Numbered from the stretch's first letter, positions 1 through 6,068 are shown. The stretch: 6,420 bases of DNA from Prevotella sp. (GCA_022732315.1 JAIJUV010000142.1:1-6420), one strand, 5' to 3'. A program made the numbers and translations. The notes: generated by a model from the letters alone, not told the origin.

Positions 1-1
1 T

Positions 2-196
2 TATTACAGCAGCAAGGGAACTACCCACGGAGCATGGAATCCATACGATATCCATATTCCTTGCCTGTTTATGGGTTGGGGCATCCAGCACGGCGAGAGC
101 GCCCAGCCTCACTATATGACGGATATTGCCGCCACCGTATGTGCGATGCTGCATATCCAGGCACCTAACGGCTGCATCGGCACACCGATATTCTAA
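2..196 (+). CDS. Alkaline phosphatase family protein (PafA-like), C-terminal fragment
   Basis: This is the last 64 codons of a gene that begins before the window, open in frame 2 from the first bases to a TAA at 194-196. The fragment carries a GTTHG motif (residues 6-10 of the fragment) followed by NPYDIHIP and LFMGWGI, then YMTDIAATV and a short PNGCIGTPI tail. This arrangement is typical of the end of the alkaline phosphatase / type I phosphodiesterase superfamily in Bacteroidota. The histidine of THG (bases 26-28) fits the last zinc ligand in PafA-type monoesterases, and MTDIA.TV is the usual segment near the C-terminus. Such enzymes are normally exported to the periplasm and release phosphate from organic esters; the signal peptide and nucleophile lie outside the window. 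A nucleotide pyrophosphatase/phosphodiesterase of the same fold cannot be excluded from the tail alone. A strong hairpin follows 7 bases after the stop. Confidence 0.82.
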   Translation, partial: YYSSKGTTHGAWNPYDIHIPCLFMGWGIQHGESAQPHYMTDIAATVCAMLHIQAPNGCIGTPIF

Positions 197-203
197 ACAA
201 AAC

Positions 204-240
204 AAAGGCTAGGTTTCCCAGAATCGGGAACCTAGCCTTT
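204..240. terminator. Bidirectional intrinsic terminator between convergent genes
   Basis: Bases 204-215 pair perfectly with 229-240 (12 bp). After a one-base bulge at T216, CCC 217-219 pairs with GGG 226-228, leaving a six-base loop. On the + strand the stem is followed by a T-rich stretch (ATTATTTATTTCC), which suits termination of the phosphatase gene. Read on the - strand the stem is followed by TTTGTTTTGTTT, so it can also end the aat transcript arriving from the right. The placement between two convergent genes supports a shared terminator. Confidence 0.85.
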
Positions 241-258
241 ATTATTTATTTCCTCTTC

Positions 259-275
259 AAAAGAGAAACTCTTTT
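259..275. other. Small AT-rich inverted repeat
   Basis: Seven bases AAAAGAG (259-265) and CTCTTTT (269-275) form a perfect inverted repeat around an AAA loop, followed on the + strand by a T-rich run. It is weaker than the hairpin at 204-240. It could be a back-up terminator or a 3'-end stabilising structure for aat; nothing in the sequence decides between these. Confidence 0.35.
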
Positions 276-331
276 ATTCTTTCATGCAGATTGTATTCTT
301 CATGCATAATTATATTCTTTCATGCATGATT
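275..331. repeat. Three tandem 19-bp units with CATGCA core
   Basis: Units start at 275, 294 and 313, an exact 19-bp period. Each opens with TATTCTT and contains CATGCA; the third unit reads TATTCTTTCATGCATGATT. The copies have diverged by a few bases each: the second has lost one T and gained a base further on. The array ends right at the stop codon of aat (335-337), so it lies in the 3' untranslated region of that transcript. The CATGCAT at 301-307 can pair with ATGCATG at 322-328. A replication-slippage microsatellite is the simplest explanation; a protein-binding array is possible. Confidence 0.75.
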
Positions 332-334
332 TTC

Positions 335-1000
335 CTAATCATCATTCATGATTTCCATATATTCCTCGTAGGAAATATATCTGCCACCCATCGACTTGAG
401 ATGCGGGGTTTCCAACTGGCAATCTATCATCTTGCCTCCATGCTCCTGCAGATAACGGGCCAGGAAGATGAGGGCTATCTTTGAACCCGACGGAACCTTG
501 GAAAACATACTCTCGCCAATGAAGACCTTGCCGATGGTGACGCCATAAAGTCCGCCCACCAACTCACCAGTTTCATTATCCCATACTTCCACGCTTGCCG
601 CAAAGCCCTGCTCATGAAGGGCGGTGAATGCCTGAATAATGTTTTCACCCAACCAGGCACCCTCTTCCTCGTAACGGCCATTGGTCTTGCTGCAGGCACG
701 AATCACTGCATCGAAATCCTCGTTGATTCCCACGCTGTACCTGTTCTTTCTCAGCAGGGTGCGCATGGAATGACTGACGTGGATTTCATCCGGGAAGATG
801 ACGAAGCGCTTCATCGGACAGAACCAGAGTATCTCCGGCTGGTCGCGAAAGCTATACCAAGGAAAGATGCCGTTGCTGTAAGCCAGCAGCAGGCGGTCGA
901 TACTTAAATCGCCTCCTATTGCAAAACATCCGTCGTCATCACCATAATGCGGATCGGGAAAATAAATCTCTTCCGCATTTTCATCTATCTGTAATATCAT
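335..1000 (-). CDS. aat: Leucyl/phenylalanyl-tRNA--protein transferase
   Basis: Aat transfers Leu or Phe from aminoacyl-tRNA to proteins with N-terminal Arg or Lys, creating primary destabilising residues for ClpS/ClpAP degradation in the cytoplasm. The 221-residue length is normal for the family. The order of conserved blocks matches the E. coli enzyme: YFPDP near residue 13, AIGGDLS at 27-33, the hallmark SNGIFPWYS at 42-50, WFCPMKR at 59-65, GAWL at 114-117, GELVGGLYGV at 145-154, GESMFS at 162-167, SK.AL at 173-177 and IDCQ at 192-195. Asp193 and Gln195 fit the residues implicated in catalysis in E. coli Aat. The start overlaps no other gene: the clpA stop is six bases upstream, and its TAGGAAG provides a Shine-Dalgarno-like AGGA just ahead of ATG. 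Translational coupling with clpA is therefore likely. The stop is TAG. No defect is visible. Confidence 0.96.
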   Translation of the reverse strand: MILQIDENAEEIYFPDPHYGDDDGCFAIGGDLSIDRLLLAYSNGIFPWYSFRDQPEILWFCPMKRFVIFPDEIHVSHSMRTLLRKNRYSVGINEDFDAVIRACSKTNGRYEEEGAWLGENIIQAFTALHEQGFAASVEVWDNETGELVGGLYGVTIGKVFIGESMFSKVPSGSKIALIFLARYLQEHGGKMIDCQLETPHLKSMGGRYISYEEYMEIMNDD

Positions 1001-1006
1001 AGCTTC

Positions 1007-3292
1007 CTAATAATTAACCACCAGTTCCTTACCATCGAAATCTACGCAGCCCTTACCTGCTTTCTTGAGCTTGCCGAAGAGCAGTGCCTTCATCAGGATT
1101 GGCTTCAGGCGGTTGCCGATGACACGATCCATCTCGCGGGCACCATATTCCTTGGTGAAGCTCCACTCCAGAATCTTCTCTCTTGCCGCATCGGTAAGCG
1201 TGACAGAGACTCCCTTTGCAGCCAACTTTGCATCGAGCTGACGAAGCTTCTTGGCAAGAATCAGTTCTGCCATGTGCTTATCCATATCGTTGAACACCAC
1301 AGTGTCGGAAAGTCGGTTGATGAACTCTGGCTTAAAGGTCTTCTTTACCTGAGCCAACATCGCCTCGCCACGGGTTACATTACCGCCGAAACCTACGCTT
1401 GCCTGGGATGCATACTGCGCTCCGGCATTGGAAGTCATCACGAGGATTACGTTTCTGAAATCTGCCTTCTGACCCTTGTTGTCGGTCAATCGGGCATAGT
1501 CCATCACCTGAAGCAGGATGTTGTAGATGTCGCTATGCGCCTTCTCAATCTCATCGAGCAGGAGCACGCAGTTTGGTGTCTTGCGGATGGCATCGGTCAG
1601 AAGACCGCCATCTTCATAGCCCACGTATCCGGCAGGCGAACCGATGAGCTTAGCCACGGTATGCTTCTCGGTGTATTCACTCATATCGAAGCGCACCAGC
1701 TCGATGCCGAGTTCCTTAGCCAGCACACGAACCACCTCGGTTTTACCTACACCCGTAGGACCCACGAAGAGCAGCGACGCCATCGGCTTGTCATCATCCA
1801 CCAGTCCTGCCTTCGCCATCATCACAGCCTCAACCACCTTATCCACAGCCTTGTCCTGACCGTAGATCTTGTCGAGTATGCGCTGGCGGAGCGTAGCCAG
1901 GGAATCATTGTTTTCATCCTTGATGGCAGCCGCATCTATCTTGCAGACCTTGGTAAGAATCTGCTGGATAATCGCCTTGGTTACGTAAGAACGCTGGCGA
2001 TATTCCACAGGATGCACCTCCAGATAAGCACCCGCCTCATCCATCAGGTCGATGGCCTTGTCAGGCAGGCAGCGGTTGCTGATGTATTTGGCACTGGCAC
2101 GAACGGCATACTCCAGGGCATCCTTGCGATAAGTAACGTTGTGGAACTTATTGTATTTATACTGCAAGCCCTCCAGTATCTTGATAGCCTCCTCCTCGGT
2201 AGGTTCCTTGATGTCAATCTGCTGGAAGCGGCGCACGATGCCCTTGCTCTGAGCCATGTAGCGGTTGAACTCCTCGTAGGTGGTAGAGCCGATGAATCGG
2301 ATGTCGCCAGCCTCCAGATACTGCTTCAGCATATTGGAAGCATCCGGTCCACCATCAGAGCCACGGCCTGCACCTATCATATTATGAATCTCATCAATAT
2401 AGATGATGGTATTGCCTTCCTTGGCGGCTCCCTCCATCACCATCTTGATACGCTTTTCGAAATCGCCACGATACTGGGCGCCGGCAAGCATCTGTCCCAT
2501 GTCCATGCCATAGATGCGTGCTCCCTTGAGACGATCAGGCACCTGATTCTCGTTGATGAGTTTGGCAAGACCATAAACCAGGGCGGTTTTACCTACGCCC
2601 GGTTCGCCGATGTGAAGCGGATTGTTTTTTTCTGCACGACAGAGCACCTGGATGGTTCTATCCAGTTCCTGCTCTCTGCCGATGAGCGGATTGTGCTCCT
2701 CCACCTGATCAGAGATGCAGGTAACCAACTGATGCCAATCCTGAGGCTGTCGGCTTCTGCCATCCTCTTCGTCATCATCATAATCGTTATCATAGTCATC
2801 CTCATCGTAGCCATCACCCATCATCAGGGTTTCATCACCTGGTTCATTTTCCAGCGGATAATAGCTATCCACACTCGCCAGGAATTCGCCCTGACGGTCG
2901 CCCACGTTCTTGCACAATAAGTAAGCGGCTTCTGAGTTCTGCAAGCCAAACATCGCCTGCACGAAATGAGGCACATTCACGAGTTTTCTATCAGCGGCAG
3001 CAGCCAAGGCGCATGCCGTTCCAAACATGGTCTTGAAGAGCGACGAAGGCTCCGGCAGATACTTGATGTTTTCAGGCACACGCTCTTGCTTGGCGAGCCA
3101 TCCCACCAAGTCTTCGTGCATCTTGAGACTATCCACGCCCTCCTCCTGCAAAGCCTGGCAGAAGGCATACTGGCGGAGCAATGAAAGGAGCATGTGCTCC
3201 GGCATCACGAACTCGTGGTCGAAGAATCGGGCCTGCTTCATGGCATCGTCCATCAAGACACTCATATATCGGGTTAATCCCATACTGTCCAT
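1007..3292 (-). CDS. clpA: ATP-dependent Clp protease ATP-binding subunit ClpA
   Basis: This is a hexameric double-ring AAA+ unfoldase that feeds substrates to ClpP. Its 761 residues are close to E. coli ClpA. An N domain (about 1-145, two Clp_N-like repeats) docks ClpS. It is followed by an unusually acidic linker (153-178). Ring D1 has Walker A GEPGVGKT (229-236), Walker B IIYIDEIH (296-303) and VRRF (353-356, arginine-finger region). Ring D2 has Walker A GPTGVGKT (511-518), Walker B VLLLDEIE (576-583), PEFINRL (655-661) and sensor-2 GARE (717-720). The tripeptide VGF at 633-635, after the MTSNAG sensor-1 strand, sits where ClpA and ClpX carry their ClpP-docking IGL/IGF loop, so this is a protease partner. 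There is no coiled-coil middle domain, which argues against ClpB and ClpC. The start at ATG 3292 has AAGGAAAAG upstream; Met4 is an alternative. The gene lies between clpS and aat. Confidence 0.95.
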   Translation of the reverse strand: MDSMGLTRYMSVLMDDAMKQARFFDHEFVMPEHMLLSLLRQYAFCQALQEEGVDSLKMHEDLVGWLAKQERVPENIKYLPEPSSLFKTMFGTACALAAAADRKLVNVPHFVQAMFGLQNSEAAYLLCKNVGDRQGEFLASVDSYYPLENEPGDETLMMGDGYDEDDYDNDYDDDEEDGRSRQPQDWHQLVTCISDQVEEHNPLIGREQELDRTIQVLCRAEKNNPLHIGEPGVGKTALVYGLAKLINENQVPDRLKGARIYGMDMGQMLAGAQYRGDFEKRIKMVMEGAAKEGNTIIYIDEIHNMIGAGRGSDGGPDASNMLKQYLEAGDIRFIGSTTYEEFNRYMAQSKGIVRRFQQIDIKEPTEEEAIKILEGLQYKYNKFHNVTYRKDALEYAVRASAKYISNRCLPDKAIDLMDEAGAYLEVHPVEYRQRSYVTKAIIQQILTKVCKIDAAAIKDENNDSLATLRQRILDKIYGQDKAVDKVVEAVMMAKAGLVDDDKPMASLLFVGPTGVGKTEVVRVLAKELGIELVRFDMSEYTEKHTVAKLIGSPAGYVGYEDGGLLTDAIRKTPNCVLLLDEIEKAHSDIYNILLQVMDYARLTDNKGQKADFRNVILVMTSNAGAQYASQASVGFGGNVTRGEAMLAQVKKTFKPEFINRLSDTVVFNDMDKHMAELILAKKLRQLDAKLAAKGVSVTLTDAAREKILEWSFTKEYGAREMDRVIGNRLKPILMKALLFGKLKKAGKGCVDFDGKELVVNY

Positions 3293-3335
3293 TCTATTCT
3301 TTTCCTTTCTTTATTCGGGATTTAAAACTTGAATC

Positions 3336-3355
3336 GGGGGTTTTGAAAAGCCCCC
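3336..3355 (-). promoter_or_regulatory. GC hairpin in the clpS-clpA intercistronic gap
   Basis: Five G (3336-3340) and five C (3351-3355) form a GC-only stem, and the ten bases between them can add a few A-T pairs. It begins two bases after the clpS stop in the 65-bp gap before clpA. On the transcribed strand it is followed by GATTCAAG and not by a run of T, so full termination looks unlikely. A partial attenuator, a pause site or an RNA end that changes the clpS:clpA ratio are possible readings, all inferred. Confidence 0.45.
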
Positions 3356-3357
3356 TA

Positions 3358-3660
3358 TCATTCTGGCATATAAGTGAGCTTCAGCGGATATTTCTGCGTA
3401 CGGGCTTTCTCCATCGCTTTTTCCACTTTGCTCTTGGCAATGTCGTAGCTGTAGGTGCCCACCACGGCTTTTTCTTCGTGATGAACCTTGAGCATGATAG
3501 CTTCAGCCTCAGCCTGCGACTTGAAGAAGATGGTTTCGAGGATATCCACCACGAAATCCATCGGTGTGAAGTCATCGTTGAACATCATCACCACGTAACG
3601 CCCCGGCTCCTTGAGCCTGGTTTTCTGGCGTTCACGAATTGCTGTCTGTTCTTGAGCCAT
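3358..3660 (-). CDS. clpS: ATP-dependent Clp protease adaptor ClpS
   Basis: ClpS binds the N-terminal Leu, Phe, Trp or Tyr of N-degron substrates and hands them to ClpA. The 100-residue protein has the typical flexible N-terminal extension (1-20) and the compact core. FNDD.TPM.FV at 27-36 contains Asn28, Asp29 and Asp30, which form the pocket contacting the substrate alpha-amino group. Met34 matches the E. coli Met40 gatekeeper. His60 in KVHH matches E. coli His66, the third alpha-amino ligand. Lys78 matches Lys84, which contacts the ClpA N domain. The constant six-residue offset from E. coli across these sites supports the alignment. The gap from the flavin reductase stop is only ten bases, and the Shine-Dalgarno signal is poor (TATATAAGAT before ATG), so translation may rely on coupling. 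The stop is TGA. Confidence 0.96.
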   Translation of the reverse strand: MAQEQTAIRERQKTRLKEPGRYVVMMFNDDFTPMDFVVDILETIFFKSQAEAEAIMLKVHHEEKAVVGTYSYDIAKSKVEKAMEKARTQKYPLKLTYMPE

Positions 3661-3670
3661 ATCTTATATA

Positions 3671-4177
3671 TTACTTTGTATAAGCATTGGTGATTTCCAC
3701 AACATAGACATCGTGGAATCCACCCTTTGCACCATACCACTGCAGCAGGTCCTTGTCGAGGAACTTCTCTGCCGTCATATTGTCCTTATAGAGTTTGCGG
3801 CATTCCAGAGTGAGTCGTGACTGCTCAAAGCCAATGCAGCCGTTATCGGTTTCCACAGGACTCAATCCTGTTTCCTTTGCCTTATCGAAATCACGTCCGC
3901 TCTTGGATCCGCAGAAGTTATATATCTTTCGAGCCTCCTCGCTATTGCCGAGGAAAGAGAGGGTCATGAATTCATTCTCCTCGATGATGCCGTGGGTGTA
4001 GCGTTCCGGACGGATAAATACCACAGCCACCGGCTTGTTCCAGAGCCATCCCAGGCAACCCCAGGAAGCAGTCATCATATTGAACTTATCCTTGTTGCCG
4101 GCGCAAACCAGCATCCACTCCTTACCAATAGTCTCGAAGACATTATCATTCAGTTCTTTTACGTTGATTTTCTCCAT
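3671..4177 (-). CDS. Flavin reductase family protein (FMN-binding split barrel)
   Basis: The 168-residue product has the layout of the Flavin_Reduct family: an N-terminal segment ending in KFNMMTASWG (31-40), which forms the flavin-phosphate side of the barrel; a hydrophobic strand leading to FIRPERYTHG (54-63), a family signature; MTLSFLG (71-77); and GSKSGRDFDK (90-99), followed by ECRKLY and a closing VYVVEIT strand. No signal peptide or membrane segment is present, so it is probably a cytoplasmic FMN-binding protein that reduces or carries flavin with NAD(P)H; the physiological acceptor is unknown. The start at 4177 has AAGGAAAAG upstream, nearly the same ribosome-binding region as clpA. 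It is the first gene of the block and its stop is ten bases before clpS, so co-transcription with the N-degron genes is likely. A functional link to proteolysis cannot be read from the sequence. Confidence 0.85.
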   Translation of the reverse strand: MEKINVKELNDNVFETIGKEWMLVCAGNKDKFNMMTASWGCLGWLWNKPVAVVFIRPERYTHGIIEENEFMTLSFLGNSEEARKIYNFCGSKSGRDFDKAKETGLSPVETDNGCIGFEQSRLTLECRKLYKDNMTAEKFLDKDLLQWYGAKGGFHDVYVVEITNAYTK

Positions 4178-4274
4178 TTTATCTTTTCCTTTCTCTGTAT
4201 ATTTTAATTAATGAAATAAAGCAGCATTCAACAAAAGCCATGCCAATTCATCGCCTAACACCGCATATCACCTG

Positions 4275-4305
4275 CAAAGATACAAGAATAATCTGAAAAA
4301 GCGAA
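4275..4305 (-). promoter_or_regulatory. Bacteroidota-type promoter for the flavin reductase-clpS-clpA-aat block
   Basis: On the - strand a perfect -7 element TATCTTTG (4282 to 4275, consensus TAnnTTTG) is preceded, after exactly 19 bases, by TTCG (4305 to 4302), a three-of-four match to the -33 TTTG. Transcription would start near 4268, leaving a leader of about 90 bases before the flavin reductase ATG. No promoter of comparable quality was found ahead of clpS, clpA or aat, which supports a single transcription unit. Confidence 0.72.
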
Positions 4306-4345
4306 TGTTTCTATCAGAAAATATCGAAATCGCCCATTTTTACAA

Positions 4346-5767
4346 TTATTCACAAAACAGATCATCTGCCACAACCTCGCTCTGCACTCTATTCCAATAG
4401 GCATTATGAGCTACCCCATAAGTGGTAACCATCGTAAGATGAATCGCCTTACGATGAGAAACAGAAGCGCCAAAGCGGGAGAGCTTGTGACGAAGAACTG
4501 CATCGTAATCCTTATCTATCACAAACTCATTCTGTGAGAACTTCATCTCGCAGATATTAACCGTATTATCGGCTCGCTCTATCAGCATATCAATCTGCGC
4601 TCCTGCACCATAAACCGGATCATCTTTCACCTGCCAGGAATACGTATTGGTAACAACGCCCGAGACGCCAAGCGCCTGCTTGATTTGAGGAATATGCTGG
4701 AAACATACCCGTTCGAAAGCCAAACCACACCACGAATACCGGAGAGGCGAAGTATAATTGTGAGACCAGAACGAAGGATCATCGGTTTTGTTCTCCTGCA
4801 TGAACTTCAGGAAAAACAAAGAGAAATTATCCATCAGGCGATAGATGGCATTATATTTCCTGGCACCATAGGCATTGGTACGGACGATAAAGCCACAATG
4901 CTCCAAATCTTCCAAGATTCGGGAAAGATTGCCATTATCCGCAATTCCCAGACCAGACACTATCTCCTCTCTACGCATTCCGCCTAACTTCTTCCCCAAG
5001 ATACTCACCACATCTATATATTTATCAGAATTACGGAAGAGAGAATCATACAACTCCCTGAACTCATAATGCAAAAGGCCCTGAGGTGCAAAGAAAAGAG
5101 CATCTATATTCTGTGCCAAACTTCTGCCCTTCTGCATCAAAGACCAATAATAGGGAACACCACCCATCACCATATACGCTTCCAGTAAATCATATCGAGA
5201 ATAAGCCAAGCCCATAGCCTCGCTATATTCCTCACACTCGTGAAGGGTGAAAGGCTCCAGGAATATCTGATAGTTCACACGATTATGAAGTCCGCCATGA
5301 TTCCTGAAGATCTTATTGATAATCCAGGATGTGGCAGAACCACAAATAATGAGCAGGATGTCGTCTCGCATGGCAGCCCATCCATTCCAGAAGAACTCCA
5401 AAGCCGTGACAAACTTAGACCTAGGCGTATCCATCCAAGGCATTTCGTCGATGAAAACAACTTTCTTCTTCGCTGATGACTGGCGAATAAGCTCCTTCAA
5501 CATATCGAAAGCCTCCAGCCAATGCTTGGGGGTAGAAGGCGCAACATATCCTGCGTTCTCTAAAGAAGAACGCCAACCATACAGTTGCTCTTGCAAAGAC
5601 CCATTAGCAAGACCGGAATGAGAAAAAGTAAACTTATCCTTGAACGTCTGTTTGATGAGATAAGTCTTTCCCACACGTCTTCTTCCATACAACGCAACGA
5701 ATCTTGAGTCATCGGAATTATAAGCTTCCAGCAACTCAGCCTGCTGTTTCTTTCTGCCTATCAACAT
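4346..5767 (-). CDS. P-loop ATPase with C-terminal PD-(D/E)XK-like domain (ATPase_2/DUF234 type)
   Basis: The 473-residue product opens with MLIGRKKQ, the usual start of ATPase_2/AAA_14 proteins. The ATPase part has Walker A GRRRVGKT (28-35), Walker B VVFIDEMPW (103-111, Asp107 and Glu108), a sensor segment CGSATSW (142-148) and HNR (161-163). MVMGGVPYYW (199-208) is the family's helical signature. A probable winged-helix segment lies at about 255-300 (REEIVSGLGI...LSRILEDLEHCGFI). The C-terminus has GLAFERVC (348-355, Glu352), then GAQIDMLIE with Asp393 and CEMKFS with Glu407 and Lys409. This D-x13-E-x-K pattern is that of a PD-(D/E)XK nuclease fold and its key residues are intact. The cellular role of these proteins is not established; defence, DNA maintenance and mobile-element roles are guesses. 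A strong GGGAGG lies eight bases before the ATG, unlike its weakly signalled neighbours. The gene looks more A/T-rich by eye than clpA, which hints at separate ancestry. Confidence 0.88.
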   Translation of the reverse strand: MLIGRKKQQAELLEAYNSDDSRFVALYGRRRVGKTYLIKQTFKDKFTFSHSGLANGSLQEQLYGWRSSLENAGYVAPSTPKHWLEAFDMLKELIRQSSAKKKVVFIDEMPWMDTPRSKFVTALEFFWNGWAAMRDDILLIICGSATSWIINKIFRNHGGLHNRVNYQIFLEPFTLHECEEYSEAMGLAYSRYDLLEAYMVMGGVPYYWSLMQKGRSLAQNIDALFFAPQGLLHYEFRELYDSLFRNSDKYIDVVSILGKKLGGMRREEIVSGLGIADNGNLSRILEDLEHCGFIVRTNAYGARKYNAIYRLMDNFSLFFLKFMQENKTDDPSFWSHNYTSPLRYSWCGLAFERVCFQHIPQIKQALGVSGVVTNTYSWQVKDDPVYGAGAQIDMLIERADNTVNICEMKFSQNEFVIDKDYDAVLRHKLSRFGASVSHRKAIHLTMVTTYGVAHNAYWNRVQSEVVADDLFCE

Positions 5768-5771
5768 ATTA

Positions 5772-5783
5772 TAATCCTCCCTA
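5772..5783 (-). promoter_or_regulatory. Strong Shine-Dalgarno site of the ATPase gene
   Basis: On the - strand AGGGAGGATTAT ends four bases before the ATG at 5767, with the GGGAGG core about eight bases from it. It is the best match to the anti-Shine-Dalgarno sequence among the starts in this window and fixes the choice of start. Confidence 0.7.
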
Positions 5784-5812
5784 ATTGATGATTCTACATT
5801 TTAAACTAGGGG

Positions 5813-5820
5813 CAAAGATA
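5813..5820 (-). promoter_or_regulatory. -7 promoter element of the ATPase gene
   Basis: On the - strand TATCTTTG (5820 to 5813) matches the Bacteroidota -7 consensus exactly, about 45 bases before the ATPase ATG. At the standard 19-base spacing the -33 position reads CCAA, which lies inside the first palindromic repeat arm, so no proper TTTG is seen. The promoter may be weak or dependent on whatever binds the palindrome. Confidence 0.6.
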
Positions 5821-5834
5821 ATAAAAACAATCGG

Positions 5835-5882
5835 TATAATTGGCGGAAAATACATTTTTTAACCCACATTCCGCCAAGTATA
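5835..5882. repeat. Palindromic repeat unit, copy 1 (TTGGCGGAA arms)
   Basis: The left arm TATAATTGGCGGAA (5835-5848) and the right arm TTCCGCCAAGTATA (5869-5882) are inverted copies with 13 of 14 positions matching, separated by 20 bases containing TTTTTTAACCC. The left arm overlaps the expected -33 position of the ATPase promoter. It is one of two units repeated at 52 bp. As RNA it could fold into a long hairpin; as DNA it has the form of a pair of operator half-sites. Confidence 0.9.
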
Positions 5883-5886
5883 CACT

Positions 5887-5934
5887 TATAATTGGCGGAA
5901 AACGCCTTTTTAACCCCCTTTTCCGCCAAGTATA
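5887..5934. repeat. Palindromic repeat unit, copy 2 (TTGGCGGAA arms)
   Basis: This is a second unit with identical 14-base arms: TATAATTGGCGGAA at 5887-5900 and TTCCGCCAAGTATA at 5921-5934. Both arms are displaced by exactly 52 bases from copy 1. The interior differs between copies by several bases but keeps TTTTTAACCC. The arms are kept exactly and the interior has drifted, which suggests selection on the arms or recent duplication followed by interior change. Confidence 0.9.
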
Positions 5935-5951
5935 GCAAGCCAACCGCTCTT

Positions 5952-5966
5952 GATTTAAATTAAATC
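5952..5966. promoter_or_regulatory. AT-rich perfect dyad upstream of the TonB receptor promoter
   Basis: GATTTAA (5952-5958) and TTAAATC (5960-5966) form a perfect seven-base inverted repeat around one A. Its right end lies 33 bases before the -33 element of the receptor promoter, a position suitable for an activator or repressor. AT-rich dyads arise easily by chance, so this is tentative. Confidence 0.3.
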
Positions 5967-5999
5967 TTTACATGCAGGATAAAATAAATCACATTTTAC

Positions 6000-6030
6000 T
6001 TTGTTATTTCAAGGAAAGACATTACCTTTG
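6000..6030 (+). promoter_or_regulatory. Consensus Bacteroidota promoter of the TonB-dependent receptor gene
   Basis: TTTG at 6000-6003 and TACCTTTG at 6023-6030 are separated by exactly 19 bases, a full match to the -33/-7 consensus of the Bacteroidota housekeeping sigma factor. Transcription should start near 6036-6038, giving a leader of about 65 bases. Confidence 0.88.
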
Positions 6031-6036
6031 CACCCC

Positions 6037-6068
6037 GAATGCCGAAAACCGTGCAGGCTTGCGGCTTC
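6037..6068 (+). promoter_or_regulatory. Possible leader hairpin at the 5' end of the receptor mRNA
   Basis: GCCG (6041-6044) can pair with CGGC (6062-6065), extended by GAA (6037-6039) with TTC (6066-6068) across a bulged T. The remaining leader to the ATG is almost purely A/T and unstructured. This may be a 5'-end stabilising hairpin. No B12 box or other recognised riboswitch core is visible. Confidence 0.3.

Noticed and set aside
284..484. A 66-codon + strand frame starting in the 19-bp repeats
   Set aside because: It runs antisense into the conserved C-terminus of aat, has no ribosome-binding site, and its N-terminal residues are translated repeat sequence.
1274..2920. A 548-codon open frame on the + strand
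   Set aside because: It lies entirely antisense to clpA, whose domains are certain. The translation is rich in His, Leu and Ile with no family motif, and the frame is open because of codon bias in clpA.
3181..3693. A 170-codon + strand frame across the clpS-clpA gap
   Set aside because: It is antisense to clpS and the start of clpA, with no recognisable motif and no promoter; it is a shadow frame.
4283..4345. An intrinsic terminator after the ATPase gene
   Set aside because: Only a four-base CTGA/TCAG pairing and scattered T runs were found on the - strand; no convincing GC stem. Some read-through into the next unit is possible.
5835..5934. A minimal CRISPR array
   Set aside because: There are only two units, each internally palindromic, with no unique spacers of constant length between direct repeats and no cas genes nearby.
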